Position numbers and translations under genes: made by a program. The notes under the pieces are model-generated. The model had not been told where the DNA came from and did no database searches. It saw only the letters and a list, made by a program, of their open reading frames with translations. This document shows positions 14,233 through 24,591 of a DNA stretch of 64,000 nucleotides, in pieces. Position 1 is the stretch's first letter. Each line of letters opens with the position of its first letter. Source of the stretch: Gymnopus androsaceus JB14 (lineage: Eukaryota > Basidiomycota > Agaricomycetes > Agaricales > Omphalotaceae); NCBI GenBank assembly GCA_009733575.1, contig ML769410.1, positions 34,343 through 98,342 on the forward strand. The letters run 5' to 3'.

Positions 14233-15163
14233 GATAGATGTAGTAGTAGGATAGTCAAAAGGAAGGAGGTACATCATATAAATACTTCGCTCGTTGTCCC
14301 AGCCCTGGAGCCATTTTTGCAAATTGTCGCCGGGTTATGGTGATTGGCGTCCCGCAAGCCAGTGCTGCCATCATCGGAGATGGTTCATTACAATAAGCGT
14401 TTTGCCTGCCCAATGGCTTCTGTTTTTCTGGAGGGCACTTCAAACAGCTCGAACAATATATATAGAGCTGCTGATAAAGCTCCAACCAAGGTCTCCAAAC
14501 GAACGACTGAATGTAGGGAAAACACAGGTCAGTGTAAGTCAAATATCAACGCAGAAGCTCGCAGAGGCAACTAGGCGCTGCGATACGAAAATTCTTGCCG
14601 ATCGCGGCAATGAGCAATCGCCATCACGTGTAGCATGTTCACAATTCATTTTGGGCGTCTATATTCTCTCCTTCCTCTTTCGACCTCCTCCGACCAACCT
14701 CCGACTCCTCGACTTGGGCTGGTTGTGAACGACTCGTATTTCGCTTCTTTATTATGCATCTTTAGCGGTCGCCTATTCCAACAAGAAAATTCCCCTGTGA
14801 ACATTGAAAGATATTCGTCAGTTTATTTCGATTTCCCATTGAGCTTTAGGTGACATTTGTGCTTAGTTTAATTAGTCATTTGTACCACTTCGAATTCTGT
14901 GGAATAAATTCGCTTCTAAAGGTCATTGTATCACAAAAGTATCAACACGCTTGGAACTCGTGTCATACATGCGACTTGCAGCAGGTCGATTAGCCTTTAA
15001 CGAATACTGAAATATCATCGAATTCCTTGGAATCATTATTCCAGACATTCCTATAACGAACAGAAACCCAACTTGGTTACTTTCTTTAACACTCTAGGTG
15101 AATAACAAAAACTGCTTAACGCTCTCGCTCTGCGGCCAATCATCGTTAAACTAGTAGCAGGAT
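14233..15163. other. intergenic, divergent upstream regions
   Basis: About 930 bp between the secreted-protein gene and the NADAR gene, which are divergently transcribed. Several short frames occur on both strands (for example 14294-14728) but none shows homology, splice structure or a signal sequence. I see no gene. Confidence 0.4.
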
Positions 15164-17009
15164 ATGGGCCAGTCCAATTCGCGGTCGAAACTTCAAGCAC
15201 AATCTTATCCGCTTCCCCATCATGGAGCTATCCCTCCTCCAGGCGCCTATTATCCTCCTGCGCCATTACCCTGCTTTTCCTGGTTATCCTCCGGCTCATG
15301 CGCAACATCCCAACCAGCACCTCGTGGTTCCTTATCCATACTTTTCACAACCGCCGCCTAATACTAAAAGGAGAAGGACAAAAAAGAGAAGAGCTAGTGC
15401 GGGTGCAGTGACCAGACGTAGGTTCGATTTTATTTATGTCGAGCACAACATTAATCTTTGACCTGTAGATCCAGGTTATGTCAGTCAAGCGCCATCGGCT
15501 AGTGGCCGGCACGCCATGCCTGCACCTGCTATCTCTGAATCACGGCCTCCTCCAGATGATCTATTCACGCCAACAACCAATACACGGCTTGCCAATTTTC
15601 CCTCCGAACCTCAAGTGAATCCCCGTGGTCGTGCACAAACACCCTTTCACGGGCCAGTCCCCCCTCTGGCATCTGACGAGGACAATAACGATCCTCCTCC
15701 ACAAGTCGTGATACCTTCCGATACAGGTCCGGAGCAGATCTCAGCTCTTTCCGTTTCCCAACACCAACGCAGACATTCTGAACCTCTTTATCGACCAAAC
15801 CTACCTCCGCCCCGTCCTCTTGACCCGACCCGTCCTTCGGCGTTTGACCGTCCACTCTGGTCACCGTCTGGTAATCCTCTGCCTGAGCCTCCTCGCGACT
15901 TATTCGATTCCGACGCATACAAAGCAGTACTTAATATCCCTCGGGGTACAGACCTCTTCACTGCGCTATATGGATATCAGAGGAATCAGGTCCAGCAACC
16001 TGGGCAAGAGGTTCCTAATGCGAATCCTCCTCAGCGTACCAGAACGGGGCTATTTGGGAGGAAGAACTCCAAAAGTGGAGGAAGTGGTGGCTTGTTCAGA
16101 ACGTTGACTGGAAGTCGTAACCGAAAACAACCACCACCTCAACCTCAAGAGACGGCTCGAGACCGTGTACGAGCAGGTGATGTCAGACTGGTACCATTTC
16201 CTGTTCCAGTAACGAGAGTTACGAATGAAATGGGACCTGGGAGAGAAGAGCCTATCCAGCCTATGCAAGGCGCGTTCAGACACGTACCTCCATCCGAGGA
16301 ACACTATGTGCCTCCTACCATGCCTGTAGCTGGAGCTACAGGAGCAGTGGAGACGGTTGCGCCTCCTCCGCCAGTTTTAAATGAAGGTCCGCCATTTCCA
16401 GTAATGACTACCAACGGACCTCCACTGCAATCCTACCCACCTCGTGCTCCCTCCTCTTTATCCCAACGCCAGTCCATCTTCCATCCCGAACCTTCTCCCA
16501 TCGCACCACAACAACCCCTTCCACCTTTCATTTTTACCCAAGACACCCAACTTTACAAAGGTTTCTTCCCCCACTCCGAGCACCGTGTCATCTACCAAAA
16601 CGAGCCATATCCAACCGCCACCCACTTGCACGAAGCTCTCAAATACCTTCCTGCTCACCCAGAGATCGCCACCCAAATCCGGTTATGCGTTAATCTCCTC
16701 TCCGTTTACCCACTCTCTGCGCAAAACAGCGCCCACATGCGGGCAGATTGGGGTTTGGTGTTTTTACATGAGATGGAGAAGGTGTTACTTTTGAAGTTTA
16801 GGCAGCATTCGTCTTTGCGTGAGTTGTTGGTTGAGAGAGTTGAAGGCGGGAGGGGCCGGGAGATCATTTATAGGGATGAGAGGGATGCGTTTTGGGCCGA
16901 TGGGGGGGAGGGGAGAGGTGCGAATGAACTGGGGAAGATTTTGGGGAGGGTGAGGGATTCGCTGATTAATGAGAGGGATGCAGTTATGGCGCAGAGGGCA
17001 GCGGGGTAA
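15164..17009 (+). CDS. NADAR-domain protein with proline-rich N-terminal half
   Basis: Two exons are joined by a short intron (about 15419-15469). The start MGQSNSRSK has glycine 2 and serine 6, a plausible N-myristoylation signal. About 330 residues of low-complexity Pro/Gln/Arg-rich text follow. The C-terminal 160 residues match the NADAR/YbiA fold: YKGFFPHSEH, YPTATHLHEALKYL, MRADWG, LLLKFRQH, FWADGGEGRGANELGKIL. NADAR enzymes are N-glycosidases acting on ADP-ribosylated or riboflavin-pathway compounds. Exon 1 changes frame near 15275 at a run of three C, so an extra C in the assembly is likely. The 3' end of this gene is duplicated, in inverted and broken form, at 36470-36950. Confidence 0.8.
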
Positions 17010-18053
17010 TGAACGGTATGAATGAATATCCGATTTATGATCTATGTTACTCTCAGATTATTGTTTTCTTTACTTGCTTTCGATCCTCACTTCTTCCTCC
17101 TTCAGCTTCATGGTTCTTTACAGTGGTCGTTTGTAGTTTAGTTTTCAGTGTATTTCCAATCAGCCTGTGTAGTTTAGTTATGGAATTTGTGCCATTGCAA
17201 GGCAACTTCAGTCTAAACTTGTTCGCGGAGCGGAGTGTCTAGACCATAGACCGTGTTTCGTTTCAATTCAACCTTCATAATTAGGTGGCGAAATCGTTCC
17301 TGTCGGTCCCCCTTTCGTTCAACTGTCATTCTCGATATCGTCTCCAGGAGATGTATTTTCTGCGTGAGAACTTTGGGAGCGCTAATCCAACCGGTTGCGC
17401 GCCACTTCCCAACCACTTCCTTTTGACTTCCTTCGAGCCAAGATTCCGAGCATGTTCAACACACTTGGGCACAATCGTGATCAAAAAAAATCCAAGCATA
17501 ATCAACAGATGGCTACGCTGCAAACAAACTTCGATGACGACGAGCGCCAGGCCGAATTGGAACGGGGAATGTTTATTGAACAGACCGTTTGTATCAAGTT
17601 TGTACTGACATGTCCTTGTCAAGTCTATACAGGACGCAGAAAGGCGGCACTATAATATCACCGCATGGGGTATTGCAGCCGCTGTAGACCTTGAGCTTGA
17701 ATCCATTAAATTTACTAGCGTCGGAATAGAGGCAAAGTCTGGCAGTCGGTACCAGGGTGGATCCAGAGACACACAGATTGAACGTTGGAACCTGAATCCA
17801 CTTTACTTCGACTATAGACGAAGGCCAAGCTACTGTCAATTATGACAGAATCCCTGGACCTCCGTGGATAGCATCTTAGGCAGCACGCGCGAACATCGTC
17901 TTTCGATGCATATTCCTCGTACGTACGCGCGTACCAAGACAAACCTCGCCGCTAGCCTGGCGCCGACTATAAAAACCCGTATTAAGTGACGCTCTCTTCT
18001 TTCATTCCTTCCACAGAAAACCGCTCTGAGACTAAAGGATACTACTGTACAAT
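17010..18053. other. intergenic inside duplicated arm; TATA box at 17968
   Basis: No gene is supported. The whole stretch is repeated in inverted form at 35538-36460, which shows it belongs to the duplicated unit. A TATAAAA at 17968-17974 lies about 85 bp before the secreted-protein start and has a counterpart at 35614-35620 in the other arm, so it is a credible core promoter. Confidence 0.5.
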
Positions 18054-18959
18054 ATGCGATCTTTCCTCGTCCTCGTTGCACTTGCAACATCCGCTTTCGC
18101 TATGTATATTCAACCATTGGATATACGTCAGGACCCTGATTCCACTGAAGCTACGATTGCAGCTCTCGATGCATCGAACCATTATGGCGCACCCAGCCCA
18201 CCAACCTCTTCTGATGGTAGCGCTGGGATGGTATTATGGTAACGATCCTGGATCAGCAGACGGCGTTGCGTGGTTGAAGGACGAAGGTAGGCAACACGAC
18301 GTGATTCTGTAGATCTCGAGGCTAACTATGTTTTAGGACCTATGCGCAGCTCTTGCACAGAATCCTCAAGCGCTTCAGTGCCCGGACACGACACCCACGA
18401 CAACCAGCGTGACGCACGCTAAGCGGTCTGGAATCCCAACTTCCACCCAATCTCCTTCTCCCTCTTCCACTCCAACCTATTCCACCGTTTTCAGCGGTTT
18501 GAAGGGTGCTATCGAAGCCTCGGACTATCTGACTTATGGTCTTGTTGATACCGTTGCCGGTAAGTGCACCATACCCACTGATGATGATTTTTCGATGACT
18601 GAAGCTGCATTCCAGATTGCGAGACTATGTGTAACACTGTTGTTGGGTGTACTTTCGTCAATAGTGCGTTGCTCTCGTCAGCTCACCTGTGCATATGTTC
18701 TGATTTTCATTGCAACGTTCTCTAGCATATCACGATGTGAATGGAAAGGTGCGCTTTCAGATGCCTTGCGCCGACTTGAATCCACCGCTGACTTTTTGAC
18801 TTTGATTTTCTAATCTAGAACGGAAGCCCACTGCTTACTTGTTCCTTGTATTCTAAATCGCACACTGCGGCCGAGGCCATTAATACCGGAGGACAGACTC
18901 AACCCGATGGTTCAACTGACTTCGTTACCGATAGTGCTGGGTACACGAAAAGTACTTGA
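18054..18959 (+). pseudogene. fruit-body-type secreted protein, disrupted copy A
   Basis: Five exons correspond to those of the intact paralogue at 34612-35537. Signal peptide MRSFLVLVALATSAFA, then DIRQDPDSTEAT, DLCAALAQNPQALQCPD, a Ser/Thr/Pro linker, YLTYGLVDTVADCETMCNTVVGC, TYHDVNGK and NGSPLLTCSLYS, ending YTKST at 18959. The text around HDVNGKNGS recalls the small secreted proteins annotated as fruit-body-specific in mushrooms. Relative to the paralogue, two indels break the frame: after GSAG (about 18225), where six bases are missing and one is added, and an extra A just before the first donor site (about 18283). The other splice sites remain good. It may be a young pseudogene or may suffer from assembly errors. 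Confidence 0.65.
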
Positions 18960-19616
18960 ATTCCTCAGGCCATGGTTCGGGGATTCGGTAATTGAGCGAC
19001 TCCGAAGATGAGACTCGGTGGAGTCGAATTGGATTAGAATCCTTTTTTTTTTTGGAACGGATCCGTTGCGGATCCATAGAGCCTAGAGATATGTTTGTTT
19101 ATTTTATTCCGTTCGTTACTTTGGTTTACGTTCGCTACTGTAACTTATGTGTTGTATGTAACACACACACACTCGTTTATACTAGTTCTAAGAAATCTAG
19201 GGCGTCTTGTGCCCGCACTTGTTTAGACAACTCCGAGCAGAACTGGTCCCAGACTCCCAGGATGACCACATTTCCGATTCAATAACACGCAAGCCCATCG
19301 TTGGTTCATCAAGGGACTGTATAGGAGGTGGCTGGTAGCGTACAGACAACATCAGTCCATTCTGCTTCAATTTTCCAATTTTGTTCCAATTCGCTTTAAT
19401 TCCACTGTATCTGAAAATGACAGTCTGGGCCTACAGACAGTTAGAACCACCACAATGTCACATACACTAGTGCATGAGCATTCAAACTACTAAACTGCAC
19501 CGTTGCAGCTTAGAACTGCGGAGGTTAGGCTACATTTAAAAATTCCTTGGTTTAACGGAATCAAATACATTGGAGCAAGATCCGCGGCACAAGTCCTCTA
19601 GTTCACAACCACCCCC
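18960..19616 (-). pseudogene. F-box gene tail, remnant 1
   Basis: Read on the minus strand between about 19495 and 19190, this segment gives RPRLSFSDT, KQNGL.LSVRYQP and QSLDEPTMGL. It matches the C-terminal 60 residues of the F-box protein at 21385-23142. An in-frame stop follows the SFSDT block and everything upstream in the F-box gene is missing. It converges on secreted copy A exactly as the intact F-box gene converges on secreted fragment C, so the pair moved as a unit. The remaining bases are non-coding. Confidence 0.6.
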
Positions 19617-20431
19617 ATGTCCCATATCAACCAATCCGGAAGCAAGTGGACGGTAAACGAGCTGGCCGCCTTCAACATCGATGTTGTAGCCCAGGACGTT
19701 CCTACTTTTTTCGGTGACCCCGCTTTACCCGAATCTACAGTGGATCCTCTCATTCTCAATCACATCGATATGCCACCTGGGCTGGCCTCGAAATCTACTC
19801 GTCTTTTTTTCCGTTACTTGAGAGATTCGACTAGGTCTCCTTACGGTGCCGCAGGGGAGGATTTCACCTCAAATATCCTCAGTCTGTTGGACTTTGACGA
19901 GCCTAATCGTGTCATTCATAGAAGGATGGAACTTAGCTTCCTCATGTGTGGCGAGCGCGTTGATGCTAAGCCCGACATTTGTGTCTTGGATGACGATAGT
20001 CATGTCCTTCTTGTGCAGGAGTATAAGGTGTGTTGCGCAGTGTGCTCAAGAAAGTGATGTTTCTGAAATTCTATTTACTCCAGTGCGATTTACTTGTTGA
20101 CGATCCTGAATGCATGCTCATTGCGGGCGCCATCGCCGCACTCTCTGAGCTCAACGTTTGCCGCCGGTTTGTTGGGCTTCCAACTATAGCAGCCAAGACA
20201 TTTGCAGGAATCACTATGATAGGTAGCGCTCATATATTCTACAAAATTCCCATTACTTCCCAGCTCGTCGCATCCGTTATGACTGCCCAATTTCCTGAGC
20301 AGACCACTGTTGTCCAGAAGCTCGTTCCTCCTGTCCCGAACATCGATGAGTACCTTGCGGATGGTATGCAACCATTGGAAAATCGGCGCATCGTTCTGCA
20401 GTGCTTCGAAGCGTTCAAAAAATTTGTTTAG
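19617..20431 (+). CDS. PD-(D/E)XK nuclease-like protein, Agaricomycete-type
   Basis: Two exons (19617-20027 and 20084-20431) give 252 intact residues. The core reads RRMELSFLMCGERVDAKPDI, then a strand ending VLLVQEYK. The spacing PD...(E)xK is the signature of PD-(D/E)XK metal-dependent nucleases, with P-D at about residues 122-123 and E-Y-K at 135-137. Downstream are TFAGITMIGSAHIFYKIPIT and PLENRRIVLQCFEAFKKFV. I know similar uncharacterised proteins as a multi-copy family in mushrooms, but their function is undescribed and nuclease activity is inference. A deletion-bearing relative of the C-terminal part lies at 32460-32562. Confidence 0.65.
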
Positions 20432-21040
20432 CTTGCCATGTAGTAGTTGTAACGATGCAAACGAACAACATTGACTTTTCTTCACCATAGCGAATCCAGA
20501 CAATCTCGATGCCGTTTTGGAGAGGTATGGGCTCTGGCATAGGGTGAAGGATCTGGTATAGACGATGCGAGTTTGGTCGAAATGGCAACCTCTGTAAGTA
20601 CTTGAGAGTAATGCAATGAAAATATACGCGTTGCCATACACAGGACGTTACCAAAGGGGTTATCACATTGTTCACTTCGAAAATCCTTAGTAAGTTCATT
20701 CATTTTGCAGTTTTACTGGAAATTCAGCCTGGTCCCATGGTTCATCACTATCGACTTCCCACATCATCTCCTCTCCTTGCTTTATTGACCAAATGATTCG
20801 TCTAGCCCCCCTAAAGCAAACTGTTTCATTGGTAAGATGCGTAGGGTTGCATATTTTACAGAGGATGAAGGAAACACTAGGATATATGAGGACGCTGCAC
20901 AAGTCCTCGAGAGAATTGTCAAAGAAAAAATAAACGTTCGAGATGGTGGGGATATTGATGTTTTACTGACTGTCACATTGACGAGGCCAAAAGACATTGG
21001 GCTATAAGGATAAAAGGGATCACTTGGGCTTCCCGAGTTA
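20432..21040. other. non-coding, possible gene debris
   Basis: About 600 bp without a supportable gene. Short stretches look protein-like in one frame (NPDNLDAVLERYGLWHRVKDL near 20505) but are closed by stops and have no start. Part of the region directly after the stop at 20431 resembles 32560-32620, so this flank was duplicated together with the nuclease-like gene. Confidence 0.35.
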
Positions 21041-21300
21041 GAATCCCAAGCGCTTCAGTGCCCGAAGGGGAAACCAGCACGTACGCGAAGCCATCTTCGA
21101 CCGAAACTACCAACCAGCCTCCTCCTTCCCCTCCCACTGGAACCTATTATGCCGAAGTTTTCAGCGGTTTGGAAGCTCCTATCGAAGCCTCAGACTATTT
21201 GACTCATGGTCTTGTTGATGCCGTCAACGGTAAGTGTACCAAATCTGGGGAATTTGGGTAATTGAACAACTGCGAAGATGAGATTTAGAGTCGGCGGCAA
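21041..21300 (+). pseudogene. fruit-body-type secreted protein, truncated copy C
   Basis: Only exon 2 of the family is left. It begins at QALQCPE, continues through a Thr/Pro linker (TNQPPPSPPTGTYYAEVF) and ends at YLTHGLVDAVNG with a donor site GTAAGTG near 21230. The next bases then jump directly to text that follows the stop codon in copy A (near 18990). Exons 1 and 3-5 are therefore missing, removed by a deletion in the case of 3-5. It converges on the intact F-box gene. Confidence 0.65.
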
Positions 21301-21384
21301 GTCGGCGGAGTCGAATTAGAAATCTGTTTATTTGTTAAATTTTCTGTTATTGATGTTCATTATTGTAACTGCATACGCACCCAG

Positions 21385-23142
21385 TCATACTAGTTCCAAT
21401 AAATCTGGGGCGCCTCGTGCCCGTACTTGTTTGGACAACCCCAAGCAGAGTGGGTCCCAGGCCCAGAACGACCACGGTTCCGATTCAAGAACATCCAAGC
21501 CCATTGTTGGTTCATCAAGGGACTGTGTTGGACATGGCTGGTAGCGTACAGACAGCCTCAGTCCATTCTGCTTCAATGCTCGGATTTGCTGTAATTCCAT
21601 ATCTGAAAAGGATGGTCTGCGCTCGATGTCGGTTGGAACTACTACGATGTCACATACTTCCAACCGGTCGACAGTAGTGCATAAGCGTTTTCTTTCGAGA
21701 AAGTCCAAGAAAGCAACATTTGAAACGTCATCGCATATATTGTGACGACGGGTGAAAAGCCTGAACCGTGTGAGATGCAGGCATAAGGAAACACCTTCAT
21801 TATTGAATGCACCGAGACCCCTGAAATGGGTATCTCGGAAGGTAGTGAGGCGATTGTCCAAGCACCCCATATCAAAGAGTTCTAGCACCAAAAGATTGTG
21901 TGTAAATGAAAGACACTCGGTCAAAGTTTTAGAGGTCATGTGAATTTTTAACCTCAACTTTTGCAACCGTTCTAGTGGCGCGGAGAGAAATTTTGGCAAT
22001 TGAATAGCACTATGTTCCTGCGGTACGGTAATGGCCAGAGTTTCTAGTGAGGGAAAATCAAGTGCTCGAATGACTTGAGCAGTTTGGGTGCCAAATTTCT
22101 CGCTATGATAGGTATTGGTCTGAGGGAACGAAATCACCAATGTGTGGAGATGATGCAGCTGTATATTTCCGGGTATCTGGAAATTTCGTGTATTATCCGC
22201 TCGCACTACAGCGTAACAAGCTTGTAGTTGGGGTGTCTGCTGGAGGATCATTACAAGTTCTGATGTTGTAAGGTCTCCACAGCGTAGAACATCTCCCAAA
22301 ACGAGCTCGGTCAGTTTCTCCCATCCAGTGAAATACCCAATCACATCAGCTGGTTTGACGATGCTGAGCTTTTTGATCGCAGGGGCTTTGAGTAGCCAAG
22401 AGCTGTCCTTTTGGTAGGAGAAACGAAATGATTTCAACATAGGAAACCCTTCCGGAGAGAAAGAGTCCAATAAAGAGAAGGTTCGGGGGTCAATCATGCG
22501 TATGTCAATTTCACCAAAGCGATGACTGTACGTCATTAACATCCGGAAGAAAGAGGTAGTGGTAGGATTCTGGTAGTGGTACTGATTGCCAACGACAGCT
22601 AAAGAGATGGATAGTGGAAGCGAACCAGAGCGGTTTAACCACTGCATTATCCCGTACTCTCTACGAGTAAATGTGCCCTGAACTGCAGAGTCAGTAGCTG
22701 CCAGTTTCATCATCCTCGAGGAGAAGGAAATGTGTAATGCTTTCCACAGCGGAGCCGTGCTGAAAGCGACATGTCTCCAATTCTGACAAATGGTCGTCAG
22801 GAGAAGAGGTACCTCGTTTAAGCTTCGGACCGGATTTCTTGCTGTAGGCAAGCAGCGGACGAACATTTCGCCGAGTATTTCTGCAGGAAGCCTCCGAACT
22901 GGGGACATCAAGACACGGTGAGGCTTGATGAAGGCTTGAGCCCTTTCGCGCTCGGCTAATAGGCCCCCGAGGATATCCTGCAGACGAGTTATTTCAGATT
23001 CCAGCTGAGACAACTCCTGTTCTGGTTTAACTAGAAAGCTCTCCAGTTCTGCTAGCTCCGTCGGAGATGGGATATGGTTGGTGTTTATGAGAGAGGCATA
23101 GGGCGACTTTAGAGTATCCCAAAGGAAAGGTTTTGGTGCCAT
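21385..23142 (-). CDS. F-box protein, intact paralogue
   Basis: A single exon of 585 residues. The start is MAPKPFLWDTLKSPYASL. An earlier in-frame ATG exists at 23187, but the paralogous fragment at 27301 begins at the same MTTK/MAPK position. A short coiled coil (residues about 40-70) is followed by an F-box-like domain SPVRRLPAEILGEMFVRCLP, then LLLTTICQNWRHVAFSTAPLWKALHI and a long leucine-rich C-terminal part. Such proteins recruit targets to SCF ubiquitin ligases, and large families are typical of mushrooms. The last 40 residues overlap, in antisense, sequence that is conserved downstream of all three secreted-protein copies. Frame and codon use are normal. Confidence 0.82.
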   Translation of the reverse strand: MAPKPFLWDTLKSPYASLINTNHIPSPTELAELESFLVKPEQELSQLESEITRLQDILGGLLAERERAQAFIKPHRVLMSPVRRLPAEILGEMFVRCLPTARNPVRSLNEVPLLLTTICQNWRHVAFSTAPLWKALHISFSSRMMKLAATDSAVQGTFTRREYGIMQWLNRSGSLPLSISLAVVGNQYHYQNPTTTSFFRMLMTYSHRFGEIDIRMIDPRTFSLLDSFSPEGFPMLKSFRFSYQKDSSWLLKAPAIKKLSIVKPADVIGYFTGWEKLTELVLGDVLRCGDLTTSELVMILQQTPQLQACYAVVRADNTRNFQIPGNIQLHHLHTLVISFPQTNTYHSEKFGTQTAQVIRALDFPSLETLAITVPQEHSAIQLPKFLSAPLERLQKLRLKIHMTSKTLTECLSFTHNLLVLELFDMGCLDNRLTTFRDTHFRGLGAFNNEGVSLCLHLTRFRLFTRRHNICDDVSNVAFLDFLERKRLCTTVDRLEVCDIVVVPTDIERRPSFSDMELQQIRALKQNGLRLSVRYQPCPTQSLDEPTMGLDVLESEPWSFWAWDPLCLGLSKQVRARGAPDLLELV

Positions 23143-23187
23143 CGGATAATCGATGATGGTCGATGGATGATGGAAGTGCAAGGTCAA

Positions 23188-24591
23188 AGAGTTTGAGCTT
23201 GAGCGCTTATTTATTACAACCTTTTCCTGATCGTCATCTACTTATTATGGCCGTTTAATTCCCAATGATATTTCATTTATTCTCAAGCAAATGGAAAAAA
23301 CAACTCGGAGTACTAGCAATAATATGATTAGCCAATAAATCCCCATGAAGCAGGTGCGTTTTTGGTTTATAGTATGTAGTTACTCATGTACCTTACCCAT
23401 TTGTCTCAGGGCCCAGTTGAGGCCAAACGGCTATACAATCATTTTAACTCCATTTATTATTTCTAACATCTGAAAGTTAGTGGTTGTTTCCTAGCACAAC
23501 AATAGTCAAGGTCAATTTCCTACAGGACGCTACTTGAACATGCCCGGTGTATATTGCTCTTGAAAAATTCGCCCTGGCAAATCAAGGTACTAACTAATGA
23601 TCACTCAGGAGTATCTCATACCACTGAAACCAATGATTACTTCAAAACCAAGGTCACTTGTTGAAGGATCTGAATACACTCTCGAGAAACATCAAGAACC
23701 AAGAATGCCAAGCTTTTTGGCACCGGAGCTTCCGTTGGACTCGGTGGTCTACTCGCTGTGAAGTTCAGAGACGGCTTGGCAGACGTATGGAGAACTGGCA
23801 CTGGCATTCGGTGTCACCATATACAGCATGCGAATACAACACAACTACTTCATACATCCTCGCCAAGATGCTGCATTTTTAAGGTATGATATATCCTATC
23901 TGAAACTAGTTTGACTACTTCACCTCAAACTGCATTTGATCTACTAGCTGTCACCGGTGGCCAGGCTTACCCGAATGGGCCTTACAACGTCTTACAATCA
24001 ATGACGATACGACTCGGACACAGATACGACAGTCCTCAATAACTGCAAATGCAGCGTCGACTGCTGAGTCGTCGGGATCAATGATCTTCTGGAGGCAGGA
24101 TTTTCGCATTGGAGGATGACACTGGAACAACAAGACTTGAATAGTGAATAGTTATTGTAGGTGCTAGGGTTCGGCCGATTTGAAGTGGTTTTGCTAAAAG
24201 ATACCATTGACGGAATACACGACATAACGGGAATAATAATGAACGACAGCAGCACTGAAACCAGTAACTACACCATTAAATGGGACAAGAGGAGTTTTGG
24301 ACCTGCTTACAGAACGGAAGGAAGGCTCAACCTCCGACAAGAACTCGAACATAGCTTATCTTGGCTACTAAGTCCTTGGCGCGTAGATTTTAGTCTGTTA
24401 CAATCTCGTTCCAAGTTCTAGAATGGAAAGAGGCAGTTGCTCTGTTCCCATCCCCGTTTTCAAAATGTCTTAAAATGGCCAAATCCTCTCCCATCCCGTT
24501 CCAAGTACGACCGGATCGTCTCTTTCTCTCACTAGCGGGACTAGTTTATCATTTTCGAGCACCCCAGCGTTACATATTTTCTCTTCATTTC
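23188..24591. other. intergenic; F-box promoter and unassigned fragments
   Basis: The first 180 bp are the F-box promoter, repeated near 27310-27620 beside the F-box fragment. Further on, 23690-23790 reads KNAKLFGTGASVGLGG and 24160-24420 has an 86-codon frame. Neither has a start, splice context or recognised family. They may be fragments of a degraded gene. I make no functional claim. Confidence 0.35.

Larger units (their letters stand above)
16435..19500. repeat. inverted segmental duplication, left arm
   Basis: This arm comprises the 3' third of the NADAR gene, its downstream region, a secreted-protein gene (18054-18959) and the tail of an F-box gene. The same order is found in reverse at 34200-36950. 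Matching landmarks include the GGGCACAAT segment near 17470 against its complement near 36120, the promoter with GTACGTACGCG near 17915, and the F-box tail near 19300 against 34350. The arms have diverged by substitutions and indels. Confidence 0.8.
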
